Below are positions 49,827 to 60,923 of a DNA stretch of 64,000 nucleotides, piece after piece. The notes beneath the pieces are model-generated. The model ran no database searches and was not told where the DNA came from. It saw only the letters and a list, made by a program, of their open reading frames with translations. Location of the stretch: NCBI RefSeq assembly GCF_905147365.1, contig NC_056408.1, forward strand, positions 1,178,001 through 1,242,000, in the 5' to 3' direction. Within the stretch, counting starts at the first letter, position 1. Each line of letters starts with the position of its first letter. This DNA is from Aricia agestis (Eukaryota > Arthropoda > Insecta > Lepidoptera > Lycaenidae). The position numbers and the translations under genes are program-made.

Positions 49827-50660
49827 TGTAGATGTTTGATTTCACATAACAAGTTTAAGGCGCAGACAGCTGCCAATTTGACATCTTTGTGCAGTTTTCT
49901 AGACGTATGTATTTCATTGATTGGCACAAAAAAAATATATGTGATTTTTGATTATATTTGGAAAAGCTTGTCCGATTTAAATAATAAAATAATGTACTCC
50001 TACTGGATGAAAAAAAATACCAAAGTCACATCTTTCGGGAACTTTAAACAGTTCTAACTAAAGTAATAATACAATCTATGCTTTAAAAATTTGTTTATTT
50101 GATACCTTTTACAAAAATCCAAAGATTGCCCGATTTAATTTTCGGCTCTGACATCTAGATTTCCCACAATATTTATTTTTCCTCTAACAAACGAAAAATA
50201 TATCCACGCTTCTGAGTGAACATTTCACATCTCCCTCTCTCGCATGAAAACCGACAGTGTTCGCTGAGGCGCGGTGCTATGTGGACGTGTGACGGATTTC
50301 GCTCTGCCGATATTGTGATTTTAGTGTAATTGAAGCGTTTAGTTCTTAAAATTTGTATATAGGTATTTCTCATTGTTTTATAGTATATTAAGTTTATTCT
50401 GTAAATATTTTTCTGTAAATATTTGAAATTATATTGCGCGTCTGTAAAAATGAGTGACTAGAAAAAGAAAAGACGTCCAGCAAAAAAGCGACAGCTTCGT
50501 GAAAGCCACAAATACATGATGGAAGTAAAAGTAAGTTCAATTTTATCTACTTTCTAGTTGCGTACGTCTTTATTAAAAAAAAAACGAACAATTACGACCC
50601 CGAATCAAAATATTTCGTCACTCTCAATGTGTTTTAGAATAGCCAGGATCGTTGTGTCAA

Positions 50661-50856
50661 ATAAAACATAAAAAAACTGTATTACGAATGATTACGATTT
50701 ACGAAAATCCTCTAAGATTCGAACCATAGACCTTGGAAATTGACATAATAATGTTATCACAATCGTTGTGATAACATTATATCAATTTCCAATCGGCCTA
50801 TGGTTCGAATCTTAGAGGATTTTCGTAAATCGTAATACAGTTTTTTATGTTTTATT
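50661..50856. repeat. Long hairpin (about 195 bp), MITE-like
   Basis: ATAAAACATAAAAAAACTGT, then GATTTACGAAAATCCTCTAA and GATTCGAACCATAG, pair with the inverted right half around GTTATCACAATCGTTGTGAT. Near-perfect arms indicate recent origin. Sits between blocks of the decayed transposon gene. Confidence 0.75.
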
Positions 50857-51348
50857 TTATCACTGATAATGCTTTGTATCTGAACATTTATGTTGGAGTT
50901 TTGCACTCCAAAATAAATGTTCAAAAAGTTAAAAAATCACCACTCATAAAGTTGATTATTTCGTTCGCCTAAATAAGTTTTAGCGTCGCGCGTCGGGGAT
51001 CGTTCTGATAAATCAATATTCAATCGGTCTATGGATCGAGTTTCAGAGAATTTTCGTAATACTTTTTATGGTTTTTTTTATCACTATTAGCACAGAATAA
51101 ATAATAGTACAAGTACTATAATTAGGTACTATAAGTTCATTTTGCTTTGAATCTGAAGTTTTATTTTAGGCCTTTATTATTTAAATTTTTATTTCAGGCG
51201 GCGGAAAACCATGGATAGTGCAATTATTGATAACCCAAACCCAAACGAAAAATGCCAATTCAGATCCAGCGGCAGGTAGTATGTTGGAAAGGTCATATAA
51301 GTTTATTTATCTACTTATTATAAGTTGTAACCAAACGTCCTTCACGAC

Positions 51349-51445
51349 TACGAAACACAGCGCAAGGGCTGTTTCACGCCGGTTTTCCTGTGAGTCCGTG
51401 GTATTTCTCTGGTCGAGTCGGCCCATTCGTGCCAAAGCATGGCTC
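51349..51445 (-). repeat. Fragment of the GGCAAACGAGC repeat
   Basis: Matches its right end: GAAACACAGCGCAAGGGCTG, TTTCACGCCGGTTTTC, TTTCTCTGGTCGAGTCGG and AAGCATGGCTC. The left end is missing. Confidence 0.65.
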
Positions 51446-51741
51446 ATTCACTGTATTTTTTATGATCCAGTTTATCTATTACAAGCTATTTTAGCCTTTT
51501 TATGATATTATTATGATTTAATTTTTTTCCAGTCGACCGAAAACGATGGAATTAGATAATAACACAGTGGAAAATGTAGCAAATGCCGATCGCAATATAG
51601 CGACGGGTAGTATTTTAAAAAGGCAAGTATATTTTTACAATTACGATAGGCTAGGTAAATATAGATATAATAAGTTTATTACTATTTGAGCGCGATGCGA
51701 TTGCGCGATTCTTTCAGCTCTATTCAAGGACATGCTCCGTA

Positions 51742-51818
51742 AGGGCCGGGACACAAAATCACGGCACGACGACGCGACGGCTTACGGCGCCGGACCGTGT
51801 TTTTGTGTCCCGGCCCTA
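51742..51818. repeat. GC-rich hairpin MITE
   Basis: AGGGCCGGGACACAAAATCA then CGG pairs inverted with CCGTGTTTTTGTGTCCCGGC then CCT. Confidence 0.7.
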
Positions 51819-52084
51819 ATAGGGTGCGGCTTCACTGCGGAGTAGGGGTGAGCGTTATTTCACGTCACTATAGTTACAATAACTAGCTACATACAGTAAC
51901 CGAATAACTAGTTTCGAGTCGTATTTATATAGTAGAGTAGTGTTTTTTGTAACGTTTTTATTGCATTGGGTGGTATGAAGTACCGTCGAGCGATCGTCGC
52001 GTTGTTTCGTTTGGAGTCGCAGCTAGCGCCCGCCGCCCACTGCACCGGTCGACCTAGCGAGCGACAGCGAGTTTGCTATAGTCC

Positions 52085-52152
52085 GCGCGGAACTAGTTGG
52101 CCGCGCCGCCGGTATGTGAGCATACCGGCGGCGCGGCCAACTAGTTCCGCGC
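52085..52152. repeat. Perfect GC-rich hairpin, 32-bp arms, 4-nt loop
   Basis: GCGCGGAACTAGTTGGCCGC then GCCGCCGGTATG, loop TGAG, then the exact inverted arm. Confidence 0.85.
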
Positions 52153-52189
52153 AGATTACCTAGCAAAAATATTAATTAGTTTATATCAA

Positions 52190-52700
52190 TATATATATTA
52201 TAATTGGGAAGAGTTTGTTTGTTTGTTTGAACGCGCTAATCTCAGGAACTACTGGTCCGATTTGAAAAAAGGCTATAGGCTATAGGCCCGCGCGCGCGCC
52301 TCATCCCGGCGTCACCCCCTTTCATTCCCCCGCGCCGCGAGTGACCTTTCTGCAACGATTTTAAATGGGATAAAATATTGTCATTTAAAAAAAAATAACA
52401 CCCATTTTTTTGGTTAAATGGGCTCTCCTAATGATACCTAAGCCCTGCGGGGCTAAAATGGTAATATTTAGCAATTCCTCTCAATCAATTCAGCAAATGA
52501 ATTGTCAAAACTGACAAATGTCAAATCAGTGCAAAAATACAAAAATGAATTGCAAGCAGAGTTGCATTTTGCGATATTAGAGAAACGAATCATATTATGA
52601 TTCGTCTCATGATTCAACAAAGCGACCATTTTAGCCCCGCTGGAATAATTGGGCAGGAAGGTTTAATTGAGAATGTTACTAGGTATGCCAAATTGCTTGA
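52190..52700 (+). mobile_element. Helitron fragment carrying a nested MITE
   Basis: TATATTATAATTGGGAAGAG, (TTTG)n and CAGGAACTACTGGTCCGATT are the 5' part of lepidopteran Helitrons. The later part (CTTTCTGCAACGATTTTAAA ... GGCAGGAAGGTTTAATTG) recurs at 41640-41815. A MITE with ends GGGGCTAAAATGG and inverted CCATTTTAGCCCC sits at 52449-52638; the other copy of the host sequence lacks it. Confidence 0.6.
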
Positions 52701-52854
52701 AATTTTGTCACATTAAAGCCTGTATGTATACAAATACACTAGTTTTTGTTGCAGTCAAAATACCTTGTAGTTTTGATTTTATAGGCATTCAAAGTTTCGA
52801 AAAATATCGATTCCCGCTACCGCTTGTGACGTCATATCACAATTTTTCCGCGCG

Positions 52855-53225
52855 GGTCCTATACAATAAACGTGATTTTTTGCTCTATCTCAATAACGGC
52901 AACAGGTAGGCACTTGAAATTTTCACCGAGGCCTTAATTATATGTGTACTTTAATAATTAATAATAATATTATATTATGTTACTAATCGGACTCCCTTAT
53001 GAATACACATACCGTTATAGTGCAAAATAGGCCAAAATTTGTGATTTTTGTATAGGAGCCCCCCTTAATTTTTTATTTTATTATAATATTATTATTGATT
53101 ATTAAAGTACATATATAATTAAGGCCTTGATGAAAATTTCAAGTGCCTACCTGTTGCAGTTATTGAGATAGAGCAAAAAATCACGTTTATTGTATGGGGC
53201 CCGCGCGGCGAAATTGTGATATGAC
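52855..53225. repeat. Inverted pair of CGGCCAAGTGC repeat bodies
   Basis: Left: ACAATAAACGTGATTTTTTG, CAACAGGTAGGCACTTGAAA. Right: TTTCAAGTGCCTACCTGTTG, CAAAAAATCACGTTTATTGT. Both flanks also pair (GTGACGTCATATCACAATTT against AATTGTGATATGACGTCAC), so the palindrome spans about 52825-53235. Confidence 0.6.
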
Positions 53226-53826
53226 GTCACACCGTTACCGGGCGCCCGCGTCGTACAGTTACAACTTGTTTCGTCGGTTAAAAATCACATAACGACCCAC
53301 CCCTACTGCGGAGTGCAGCGTATTAGCCTAATAAAATTTTTAGTATACCTTTTTAATTAAATTAGAAGGCAAACGAGCAAAAGGCTTTTTTAAATATTGA
53401 GTTCTGTATAATTTTATCCTAATTCCTATTTCCCAATAATCGAAAAGTTAATCATTTTAATTTATGAAATTTTGTGGTGATCCAGTTTTTAAACTGTTGT
53501 TAAATGTCGAAGTCTCAAAGTATAAACTTACTTACAGGCTGGAAGAAAAAAGTACCCATGACACTGGACTATGTAGTTTGGAGGCTGAATGTGATGCTGA
53601 AAAGCTTATTGTTGAAACTGCACTTCCTCAGAAGAAACCTGATGCCGGAAGAAGAATTATAAGTGTTTCATATTTTTATAAGAGGTTGCAAGAAATATCT
53701 CATCATGGTCCTTTTGGATGTGCTTTAACTGACATAGAACTAGTAGGTGAAAAGCAAGATGGCCTCAATTCAAAATTCACATTTCTATGCATACTTTGCA
53801 ATCTAATATTGATAATTGATAGTGAC

Positions 53827-54345
53827 TCAAATGAAGACCATTACATGCCTATCAATAATAATAAGGCAATATTCGTAACCTGAAATATGGAGCTGCCCTT
53901 GCACTTTATAAAACCAGGAGTGATTTTTGTCTATATTTAATTTGCCCTGTTTATCTATTTTCCAAAATGTAACTTTTTGTTGTGTTATAGCAGCGTCTAC
54001 TCCAATGTTATATGCTGTGATGGGACATTTAATTTCTAAAATAGTTTTTTCATCGTAAATGCCATCGGGCGTTGCTCCTAAAAATGGCAATCCTGTATCT
54101 ATAAATAGCCCGCAAGGCTTTACTTTAATTCCTTCTTGTAATTCTAAATCTCTTATTGCTTGTTTTTAATTTTCTTGGCCACGTTTGATAGAAGAAACGA
54201 AGCTTATTTTTTTTTAATATAAAATGTCTTTTACTAGGTTAGCACTTGCAGTATTGGGTCTTCTTTTTATCACCCGGCCAAAGTTTTCTAATAATTTTCT
54301 AATAACTTCATCATGATCACGCTTTGGGTCAAATTTGTGTCTTTG
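53827..54345 (-). pseudogene. YqaJ-type nuclease domain pseudogene
   Basis: On the minus strand, after DPKRDHDEVIRKLL and RRPNTASANLVKD, the frame reads GLPFLGATPDGIYDEK, TILEIKCP and YKVQGQLHISG. G-A-T-P-D-G, then E-I-K-C-P, then Q-x-Q are the active-site motifs of YqaJ/lambda-exonuclease-like recombinases found in many insect transposon proteins. At least two stops interrupt the upstream part: one after LVKDILY, and a TAA after GQEN. The frame ends at a TGA at 53827-53829, overlapping the last 57 bases of the convergent Mutator-type block. Confidence 0.65.
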
Positions 54346-54430
54346 ATGGGATATTTCGTATCAGTTTGTAAATTTTTAGCCTATTACAGAAGTTCCGAAG
54401 TAGGTGATTTCGGCATTCAATTTTCTCGAC

Positions 54431-54621
54431 ACAGGGTTTGTACGTGTTCCTTGTTGAGAGTTCACTGTAAAAGTAGCAGCGCTGAAAGACCTAATTTTTT
54501 TTTCTTTTGTATGGGGAAACTCGTGACACTTGCCCTTGCTCATACAAAAGAAAAAAAAATCGTCTTTCAGAGCTGCTACTTTCACAGTGAACTCTCTACA
54601 AGGAACACGTACACACCCTAA
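54431..54621. mobile_element. MITE, Tc1/mariner-like, copy 1
   Basis: The arms TACGTGTTCCTTGTTGAGAG, TTCACTGTAAAAGTAGCAGC pair with GCTGCTACTTTCACAGTGAA, CTCTCTACAAGGAACACGTA. Same family as 60924-61172. Confidence 0.7.
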
Positions 54622-54627
54622 AGTAAT

Positions 54628-55255
54628 ACATAGCTGGGCATTAACTCGTTAATCCGTTAATCGTTAATTAACGAAGTTAACATTTTGATTAACGGATTAA
54701 CTTTTAAAAATATTAACGGACTGGTTAACTTCCGTAATATGCAGAAGTCCGTTAATCGTTAATCCAATGCCTACTATTTACCGCACGGCACCGCGGCGCC
54801 GCGCGAAAACAGGTTCAGACGAAACAAAAATAATACTAGATATACATTTTCAGGCGCATGCGAGTGAGAAGATATTTGTTTCGTTTTATCATTTCATTAT
54901 GTTGATAAAGAAGAGTGCAGTATAATTTAGTTACCTAACTAAATTATACTGCACTCTTCTTTATTAACATGCAAATGATTTATAATAACAATAAACTATA
55001 TCTATAATAATTATTGTATTGTAATTTCTACCTAGAATACAATAATTATAGAAGTATTTTGTTTTGTCCCTAACCTGTTAACTTCCAAAACCTTAAACCA
55101 ACAGGTTTTGTATGTACACTAACGCAATGATATAAGTTACAACAAGGCCATATTACACATATTAACGGATTAACGATTAACGTTAACTTGCGCTAATATT
55201 TTTTTTAACGGATTAACGATTAACGAAGTTAAATATTTGATTAACGGTGCCCAGC

Positions 55256-55259
<4 letters not shown>
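54628..55259. mobile_element. TIR element rich in AACGATTAACGG words
   Basis: Starts ACATAGCTGGGCATTAACTC and ends GATTAACGGTGCCCAGCTAT then GT. Inside, GTTAATCCGTTAATCGTTAA arms are repeated, and TAACTAAATTATACTGCACT forms a further perfect palindrome (about 54915-54965). GGCATTAAC...CCCAGC ends resemble hAT MITEs. No coding. Confidence 0.55.

Positions 55260-55319
<60 letters not shown>
55259..55319. repeat. (TA)n microsatellite, about 28 units
   Basis: An uninterrupted TATATA run that sits at the centre of an inverted duplication (see findings). Confidence 0.95.
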
Positions 55320-55321
<2 letters not shown>

Positions 55322-55475
55322 GCACCGTTAATCAAATAGTTAACTTCGTTAATCGTTAATCCGTTAAAAAAATGTTAGCTTCGTTAAACGTTAAAGCGTT
55401 ACACTGCGGACGAATTAGCGCAAGTTAACGTTAATCGTTAATCCGTTAATATGTGTAATATGGCCTTGTTGTAAC
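55320..55475. repeat. Inverted second copy of the AACGATTAACGG element end
   Basis: CACCGTTAATCAAATAGTTA, GTTAATCGTTAATCCGTTAA and ATGTGTAATATGGCCTTGTT are the reverse complement of about 55125-55258, with a 40-bp segment (near 55370-55420) not matched. Confidence 0.7.
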
Positions 55476-55522
55476 TTAATAATATTATTTAAATAATATT
55501 ATTATTTTAATTAAGTGACTAA

Positions 55523-55678
55523 CGGCCGTTCCCAATATATGATCTATCTCTGGTTTTGCTCTACTAGACATAGGAATAGCTCACAATTGACAAAATATAT
55601 GTCTCTAATGTCTAATGTGAGCTATTCATATCTCTAGTAGGGCAAAACCAGAGATAGATCATATATTGGGAACGGCCG
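55523..55678. mobile_element. 156-bp palindromic MITE, second copy
   Basis: Same family as 970-1127 (CGGCCGTTCCCAATAT...). Its flanks (TTAATTAAGTGACTAA and TTAGTCACTTAATTAA) are themselves inverted, so the palindrome extends beyond the element on both sides to about 55487-55712. Confidence 0.8.
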
Positions 55679-55941
55679 TTAGTCACTTAATTAAAATAAT
55701 AATATTATCGTAAATATAATATTATGGCAAAGCAACGTTTGCCGGGACAGTAAAAAACGATTCCTGAATTTTGTTTTATTTCTTGCTGTACTTATGTAAT
55801 TGTAATTTTAATGTAAATTGTAATGTAACAGAAAAAATGTTTATGAAAAAAATTGAATGTTTTTACGCAGTTGGGTTTTGTCATTATTTTATAATATAAT
55901 AGGTATATTATAAAAGAATAACTGTGTTTTATTTACCATAA

Positions 55942-56122
55942 GTAAGCCTTACACGCTACGGTCTACCGGGGTCGGGAGAGATCCACCTGTACAGCACCCA
56001 GTTATTCCTGCACAGGTATACCGGTATGTGTGTGGGACCTGGTCGCCTGCGCAGGTCCAAAAAACTGCACAGGTATATTCCCACACACATTCCGGTCTAC
56101 CTGCGTAACGTGTATGGCTTAC
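55942..56122. mobile_element. MITE with GTAAGCC ends
   Basis: GTAAGCCTTACACGCTACGG then TCTACCGG pairs with CCGGTCTACCTGCGTAACGT then GTATGGCTTAC. The inner arms CTGCACAGGTATA and TGTGTGTGGGA also repeat. Confidence 0.65.
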
Positions 56123-57099
56123 ATTACTACCACAATAGACATAACGAATCAGTATAATATCGACTTCAAACTTTTAAAGATTCCCGCGTATCCTCGAGGA
56201 CAAACGTGCATTTTTTGTAAGGTTCAAGCATTTATGCACTTTAGTTTAATGATTATAAAGTTTATTTTCAAGTGCGTTAATATTACCTCTCCGCTGTGCT
56301 CCGTTCTATCTGCATTCTGCACTAATCAGTCTAATCTTCCGCACTCGTATAGTTCGCTCACGGAAGTATAGTACATAGTATTTATTTATTACGCGCCATC
56401 TATTGAAATCTCTATGCGACAGCTCAATATTAATCAAACCTATCTTTTAGAAGTTTCCGGGTTTAGCCGCTAGCAAAGCTGGCGCTGTCTTATCGGACAA
56501 TTAGGGGGCGTGGCTTAGAAATGCGAATCCTCAAGGTCATTGGCAGTTGTCAGCGTCTTAAGGGGAGGTTATTCCTAAATTAGCAGGCCGATGTCTGTCA
56601 GTGCGAATATCGACGTAAAAGACATTAAAATAACATTCATATCAGCGCGCCTTGTACAGTGGCGGTTACGACGATCGCCGCGTCCATGATAGGGCGAAAT
56701 AGGAGAAAAAACCTTTTTACTTAGATAAAAAATAGTATAACTAAACATGTATCCGTACATTTCCCTGTAAAATTTGAATAGTAATCGAACTATCCAAATT
56801 ATTTTTTGATTGAGTCCCTGTAAGTCCTATAAAACTGAAAATGTTTTTAAAATCGAGGTTGTTTCGGAATTTTTTTTTATCGAGCAAAATTATCTGTATT
56901 GTGTTTCTAACCGTAAAAGTCACTAGTTAGAAGATGTATCTATACATGTATATATTTTTCAGTTTTTTTTAATGACGCTTTCTTTAAAAATTACTCATTC
57001 TAGAAACGTGAATTTGGAATAACCTAGCCTTAAGGATCAATTCACAGCGAACTGAATCAAGATAATCAGCGACTTGGCGGTTGTAGGTTGTAGTTTACT
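56123..57099. other. Intergenic, no gene seen
   Basis: Open frames at 56030-56371 (+) and 56575-56923 (-) have no domain pattern. No clear repeat ends were found apart from a GGCGGTTGTAGGTTGTAG word near 57076. Confidence 0.4.
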
Positions 57100-57730
57100 T
57101 AGCGGTCCCCCGACACACCGTGACAACAATTATGGATTAAAATCAGGGGCGTAGCTACCGCCGTATCAGCCGTATCAATTATACGGGGCCCCGACCTACG
57201 AGGGCCCCCCAAGGTGCGTAAGCAAAAATTAATAATAACTTCCCAAATTTTTTAAATTTCAGAAAAGAGAAAAGTAAAAAAAAACGATTTCTTTTTTCCC
57301 GAGTAAAGCGTGCGTTCAAATTTTAAGAACTTCGGTCAGACCTGTCACTATTGTCCATAGAGGCAGAAACTTTAGAAAAACTAAAGTTATCATCAGCTAT
57401 GAATGATTTAATTACTTAATCAGTTTGCCGAAAAAGGGCAAGGAGAGTTAATATTTAATTTGAATTGTTTTTAAATAATGTGACAGATAGATAAGTAATT
57501 ATTATGATGAATAAATATTTCTTTTAATTTTATGCAAAATATGTTTTTTTCTTTTTTGAGAAATCTTTACCCTTCCTATGGGCCCCCAAACAAATTTTTA
57601 TACGAGGCCCCGCCAAGGTACGCTACGCCCCTGATTAAAATATTACTTTACACAAATTAGGAATTATTTGAACTTGAAGGCAGTAAATATTATTTCATTA
57701 CTTTTTAAAGTCGTTTGGCGGGGGTTTTAT
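57100..57730. repeat. Element F interrupted by a hAT MITE
   Basis: TAGCGGTCCCCCGACACACC at left and AAAGTCGTTTGGCGGGGGTT at right are the reverse complement of the intact copy at 49693-49826. Confidence 0.75.
57144..57633. mobile_element. 490-bp hAT MITE with 8-bp duplication ATTAAAAT
   Basis: The ends CAGGGGCGTAGCTACCG and inverted CAGGGGCGTAGCGTACC are flanked by ATTAAAAT at 57136-57143 and 57634-57641. Non-coding; poly(A)-rich interior. The end sequence is related to the hAT-like element at 1589-3603. Confidence 0.85.
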
Positions 57731-58522
57731 TAAATTTCTTAATTTAATTTTTATCAGGTGATTCCTTTTGTTAGATCACCATTCACCTCCCTATTTTATA
57801 AATAAAACGAAATCGACTTTATTCGCAAATTGAACATTTGCCTCCCAAGAGCTAGAATCGCTACATTTGTGGAAAAAACATGTTTTTTTCGGGCACGGTG
57901 TACCTACCCTGATAAAAAAATTATAATTTTAAATTAATGAATAACTAACTTAGTTATCTATTCGTTGTCTGTTACAAACCGGTTTATCGCCTAAAATAAA
58001 CTTAGTTAAAAATTACAAATACGGAACACCTAGGTTTCCCTAGCCGCATCGAATGTCATTGTAAACTGAATAACCCTAACAAAGCGTTTCCTACGCGGTC
58101 ACCACACACCATGTCGCAACTGGTGTTTTTGACCCCAGGTAGCGCCACCATGGCCAGACTTTTGAGGACAGAAAGAAAGAGCTATAGGTACAGGCTGTTG
58201 TACTTTTGTCGCAATGAAATTATATTAAGTAAGTATATGGTATATATAAGCCGCACTCTAGTGAACGAAAATAGCATTCGGTCTTTAAACCATTTTATAC
58301 AAGGTATTGTGCCTTGTATAAAAATGGTTTAAAAACCACAACACCTTATAATACTGAAGATGTCATAATTTAAAGAAAAGTTTATCATTTCCTTAAAAAT
58401 TAAAATAATATTAAACTGTCGAAATAAACAGTACTTAGTAGAGGAAATCGTCTTTTAGGACTGACGTTTTCATTCCGAAAAATACCGTTTATGAATATAT
58501 TTGTGTTTAAACACACTAGTGA
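57731..58522. other. Intergenic, one hairpin, no gene seen
   Basis: Contains a hairpin at about 58285-58334 (AAACCATTTTATACAAGG pairing with CCTTGTATAAAAATGGTTT). The open frame at 58111-58332 has no domain pattern and ends inside the hairpin. Confidence 0.4.
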
Positions 58523-58666
58523 CTAGGCCGAAGTTACGCGGTGTAAATTCCGCATGATTACGTCCGGAAATACGGACGGGACGCAACGGAATAGTGTGTC
58601 ATCGATAATTTAAACTACATTGCAGGCGGAATCATGCGGAATTTACGCCGCGTAACTTCGGCCTAG
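58523..58666. mobile_element. 144-bp MITE with 36-bp near-perfect inverted ends
   Basis: CTAGGCCGAAGTTACGCGGT then GTAAATTCCGCATGATT is matched inverted by AATCATGCGGAATTTAC then GCCGCGTAACTTCGGCCTAG. Confidence 0.8.
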
Positions 58667-60090
58667 TGTGTTTAGAGTTTAGACACAGCATCAAATCAAA
58701 AAGTTGGCATTGCACCGACGAAGAACCCATAAATCGTAATTTTATAACGAAACACGCTGTATCTAGAGCGTGGGTCCAGGCTAAAGAGTCCAGCCACTAT
58801 TGTGGTCGTTCCGGTGTGCGGTTCCAGCTCGAGTGACGGACACCCGAGATCCGCTACTGAATTCAATGTTACGCTTTTTTTGTTCCCAACCGAATGTTTC
58901 CTGAATATAATAGAAGAGGAAATAGCATCACAGATTTGGTTTCCTCCTTTCCTCTAAAAAGTAGCAAAATTTGAGTAAATTGAGAACCCCAACTTTATAA
59001 CTCTCTTGTTTAAAGCAACTATATAGCTACTACTCATACTAGACAGTCCTAATGTCAGCAGTATAATACTAGCAAAATCCTAATGTCAGTAAGTAGAGCT
59101 ACTAGACCTAATGTCAGTAGTAATAATGAGTTAATTTTTAAATACTTGCCTATTTATCAAATGAGATAATAAAATGATCCGTCACCATGAAATAATAACA
59201 TACCTACCTACTTACAAAGACCAAGGCCTTTTTTGGATCATTTTTTTGCACAGTAATTGTTTTTTGTCCGAGTAGAGCAGGATTAGACTGTAGAGCTATA
59301 TTTTTGTGTTTACTAAATATTATTTACCAATTACCAGCGACAAGTGTGATAGGCAATTAGTTAGTACTCGAACCCGAAAATTCTCAAAACATTTGTTTCA
59401 TTCAGAAACAAAAGTGTTTTCAATTCATTTTCATTTCGGGGCCCTATTTTCGCGTACCGAATACCGATTTATAGGTCCTATTGGCTACAGGCTACAGCAT
59501 AATGCCAGAGTAGACAGAATGATAGTTATGTCTATTGTGATAATGCCTTAATTACACCTACCGAGTGCTCTCGAAAGTCGAGTGCTTGGCCGAGTGCACT
59601 GTCTCGCAGCTCTCGCTACTCTACGTCATCAAATTTTAATAGTACCGCCGGCTTGTTAGCAAATTGTCATGAATCAATAATCGACTTACATTAACGGTTA
59701 CATTTTTTTTACTAAGAAAATATCATTAATGACGTTACACGGTAATAATTTTACCAGAAATACTTGGGGGAATCCCAAACCGAAAGAATCATCATTCTCT
59801 GATTTCAATTTTCAACGAATGACTCATACTGCAGTCTGTTGTCTGCAGCTCTGCTGCTTACGAATAAAAAGGCAAGTCATTGCTTTTCTACGACATATCC
59901 ACCATAATAACTATCGAGCCCTTCTTTAACATAATATCAATGACTGATTAATTGTTATCTCGTTATTATTAATTATTGTACCTCGAAGTCACCGTGAAAT
60001 TGAATCTTATGGTACTAGCCTTAATGTTCCGTCAGAGGTAACACAGCTGTAAACGGACTGGTGCAAGCAGTCAGTCAAGTAAGCCGGCCG
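58667..60090. other. Upstream region of a putative + strand promoter
   Basis: No gene found. AGTA-rich phrases such as CTAATGTCAG occur three times (59051-59110). If the promoter at 60091 is real, its proximal control region would be here. Confidence 0.35.
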
Positions 60091-60173
60091 TATATAAGCC
60101 CTCCTCTACCGCCGCCAGGCTATTAACACAAAATCTTTCGTGGTAGCTGTTCGGTGCGTGCTTTCACATAAAA
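60091..60173 (+). promoter_or_regulatory. TATA box, start site and non-coding first exon of an unseen gene
   Basis: TATATAAG at 60091-60098 lies in a locally GC-richer stretch (AAGCCGGCCGTATATAAGCC). About 30 bases on, transcription could start near 60121. The following 53 bases lack an ATG and end at a strong donor (AAAA/GTAAGT, GT at 60174). TATA plus a short untranslated first exon plus a long intron is typical of insect cuticle, stress and secreted-protein genes. The coding exons would be downstream; I see none in the remaining 3.8 kb. Confidence 0.45.
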
Positions 60174-60471
60174 GTAAGTGATGTGAAGTGTGTGTGAAAT
60201 TACAGTAACTAAATGGTGCAACGAAATTCGGCGTGAAATTAAAATAGAATTGTGATTATTTTTATGTGAAACGCAAATTATTATACTTTGGTATGATAAG
60301 TAGAGACGATTTGGGAAGTCATGAATAATATTTAATTACCTATTTACATTTTTCTACAACAAGTATTTACCCCAATAATTTCACGAGCAAAATATTACAT
60401 CTGAATTTAATATCATATAAATAATTTAATATCATAGTCATAGAGTATAGACCGTTCATTCTAGGTTCGAC

Positions 60472-60602
60472 TGGGTTGCACCAACTAACTTTGACTTCAA
60501 CCTTAACTATAACCAGAAAAATTGACAGATGTCGTATGAGAATATGGGGTGTTTGGACGCCATATTTAACTTTAACTATAACCACGTCTCTGGTGCAACC
60601 CA
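60472..60602. mobile_element. GGGTTGCACCA MITE, full copy
   Basis: The ends TGGGTTGCACCA and inverted TGGTGCAACCCA, with TTAACTATAACC arms on both sides. A partial copy lies at the last exon of centrobin (16694-16764). Confidence 0.75.
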
Positions 60603-60923
60603 ACCTAAGGTTGGTAAATTCATAGATTTTAAATTGACGTAAGTAATTGCCTAATTGGTGAACAGTTGGTCTAAGACTGGCAACATAATAATATTTTCTG
60701 TAAATTCTCTGGTTGCAGGCCAGGCACTGTCTGCAATCTCCTTTGATTACCGTACGCGATAAATGTATTGTTTCCTCATTTTCCGCCCTTTGTATGTAAT
60801 GTTTGTAACCCCTGAAATTACACAGTACAATAATTAGTGTTATGCTCTAACGAATATTACACTTAATGAAATTGTCGATCTTTTGGCGTGTGTTTCAAAT
60901 AAAAGAAATTTGTAAATGTGTGT

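Larger units (their letters stand above)
50450..53883 (+). pseudogene. Decayed transposon gene with Mutator-type domain
   Basis: The exon-like blocks are 50450-50530 (MSD, then a stop, then KKKRRPAKKRQLRESHKY; GTAAGT donor), 51198-51288 and 51533-51622 (diverged duplicates of each other), and 53538-53883. The join 51622 to 53538 keeps phase (ILK-R-LEEKSTHDTG) using a GC donor. The last block has AGRRIISVSYFYKRLQEI, FGCALTDIELVGEK and GLNSKFTFLCILCN, which resembles the Mutator-like domain (Pfam Mutator, PF20700) of insect transposon proteins. The TAG at codon 4, the frameshift in the second block and a phase clash between block 1 and the rest argue for a pseudogene. The family call is from memory of the pattern. 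Confidence 0.5.

Noticed and set aside
54915..54965. Perfect inverted repeat TAACTAAATTATACTGCACTC as a regulatory hairpin
   Set aside because: It lies within a TIR element, so it is simpler to treat it as part of that transposon.
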